Of a DNA stretch of 64,000 bases, positions 63,544 through 64,000 are shown piece by piece. Positions within the stretch are counted from its first letter, which is position 1; each line of letters begins with the position of its first letter. The stretch lies in NCBI RefSeq assembly GCF_000527095.1, contig NZ_AZUN01000001.1, forward strand, positions 744,001-808,000, read 5' to 3'. Origin of the DNA: Methylomicrobium lacus LW14 (GTDB lineage: Bacteria > Pseudomonadota > Gammaproteobacteria > Methylococcales > Methylomonadaceae). The translations under genes and the position numbers were made by a program. The notes beneath the pieces are model-generated. The model searched no databases. It was given only the letters and a program-made list of their open reading frames with translations, and was not told the origin of the DNA.

Positions 63544-64000
63544 ATGAGTTCAAACAATCAGTCCTCGGCACAAGATTTGCCAAAACAGGCCCGGCAACCG
63601 GACTTTTTAGACCTGACCGTTCAGGATCAGACCAGAATTTTGCAACAGCAGCAAGATATTGTGAGCCGGGTCGCGCAAGGGCATGATGCGATCAGCATCT
63701 GCGAGCAGATCTGTTTGTTTGGGGAATTGCTGGTGTCTAACTCGGCCGCATCGATCATGCTGTTCGACGAAGCGGGCCAGGTCTTAAATGTTTTCGCCGC
63801 GCCGAGTGTGCCGGATGAGGCCGTCAGATTGCTTAACGGCCTGCGCCCCGGGCCGGGCGCCGGTTCTTGCGGCAATGCCGTCTATCGACAACAGCCGGTT
63901 TATGTCAGGAATACGTTGACCGATTCCCGCTGGCAGGATAATCGCCATTTAGCGGAAGCGTTTAACATTTGCGCCTGCTGGTCAGTGCCTATCCGCGCCA
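63544..64000 (+). CDS. GAF-domain sensor protein, N-terminal part (runs off the window)
   Basis: 152 codons are visible. After a polar Gln-rich start comes a helix (RILQQQQDIVSRVAQG) and a GAF domain: ASIMLFDEAGQVLNVFAAPSVP, then GPGAGSCGNAVYRQQPVYV and WSVPIRA. GAF domains of this kind usually sit at the front of diguanylate cyclases, phosphodiesterases or histidine kinases, but the output domain is beyond the edge. The ATG is chosen from the start of the coding pattern; its ribosome site is weak. Confidence 0.8.
   Translation, partial: MSSNNQSSAQDLPKQARQPDFLDLTVQDQTRILQQQQDIVSRVAQGHDAISICEQICLFGELLVSNSAASIMLFDEAGQVLNVFAAPSVPDEAVRLLNGLRPGPGAGSCGNAVYRQQPVYVRNTLTDSRWQDNRHLAEAFNICACWSVPIRA

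Overview
The window reads as chromosomal DNA of a Gram-negative gammaproteobacterium. It carries lpxB (lipid A), outer-membrane and lipoprotein genes, the order orn / M48 peptidase / rsgA, and recA-recX-alaS-lysC. Base composition is moderately GC-rich. The gene set (early-cobalt corrin pathway with CbtAB, GH57 branching enzyme with a DUF4912 partner, CrcB-DUF190) would suit a type I methanotroph of the Methylococcales, but no methane-oxidation gene is present, so that placement is inference.

Layout. 0-4.5 kb: the 5' end of rsgA and a Ste24-type protease (minus), then orn, an internally duplicated CrcB fluoride channel, DUF190 and serS (plus). 4.9-7.4 kb: a secreted DNRLRE plus collagen-like protein and a family 2 glycosyltransferase with a TPR tail. 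7.6-11 kb: a VWA-OmpA lipoprotein (minus), gltX, and a tRNA cluster Ala-Glu-Glu. 11-19.1 kb: two paralogous small membrane proteins, a dicarboxylate symporter, two small unknown proteins, PPK2, a secreted metzincin-like protease and an MFS transporter. 19.1-25.7 kb: an ABC exporter, a LytS/LytTR two-component pair, a frameshifted gene, lpxB and a DUF2490 outer-membrane protein. 25.7-34.5 kb: GH57 and DUF4912, sbcC without sbcD, a Kef-type antiporter and a DUF1097 membrane protein. 35.2-39.7 kb: a multi-PAS histidine kinase, a FixJ-like regulator and a small unknown protein.

39.98-49.6 kb is a cobalamin regulon. A B12 riboswitch precedes twelve tightly packed genes: cbtB, cbtA (cobalt uptake), cbiF/cobM, cbiX, cbiC/cobH, cbiD, the cbiE-cbiT fusion, cbiL/cobI, cbiG in two pieces, cbiH/cobJ and a [2Fe-2S] ferredoxin-like protein. 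Together they import cobalt, insert it into sirohydrochlorin and carry out most corrin-ring steps. Precorrin-6A reductase (CbiJ/CobK) and cobyrinate amidase (CbiA) are not here. The most unusual gene is cobJ, whose C-terminal half looks like a fused HutX/ChuX-type haem-binding domain.

49.7-59.2 kb is housekeeping (lysC, alaS, recX, recA, secA) with a small RelE/RHH toxin-antitoxin pair and one unknown membrane protein. 59.2-64 kb is less ordered: a gene-poor stretch with two strong palindromes, a secreted M4 metalloprotease, an ISAzo13-like insertion sequence with a frameshifted transposase and clear terminal inverted repeats lying between two short broken reading frames, and the start of a GAF-domain protein that runs off the window.

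Points to look at first: the CobJ-HutX fusion; the CrcB tandem fusion whose second half lacks TM1 and so should be inverted in the membrane; the collagen-like protein beside a glycosyltransferase; and the A8 tract in the transposase.
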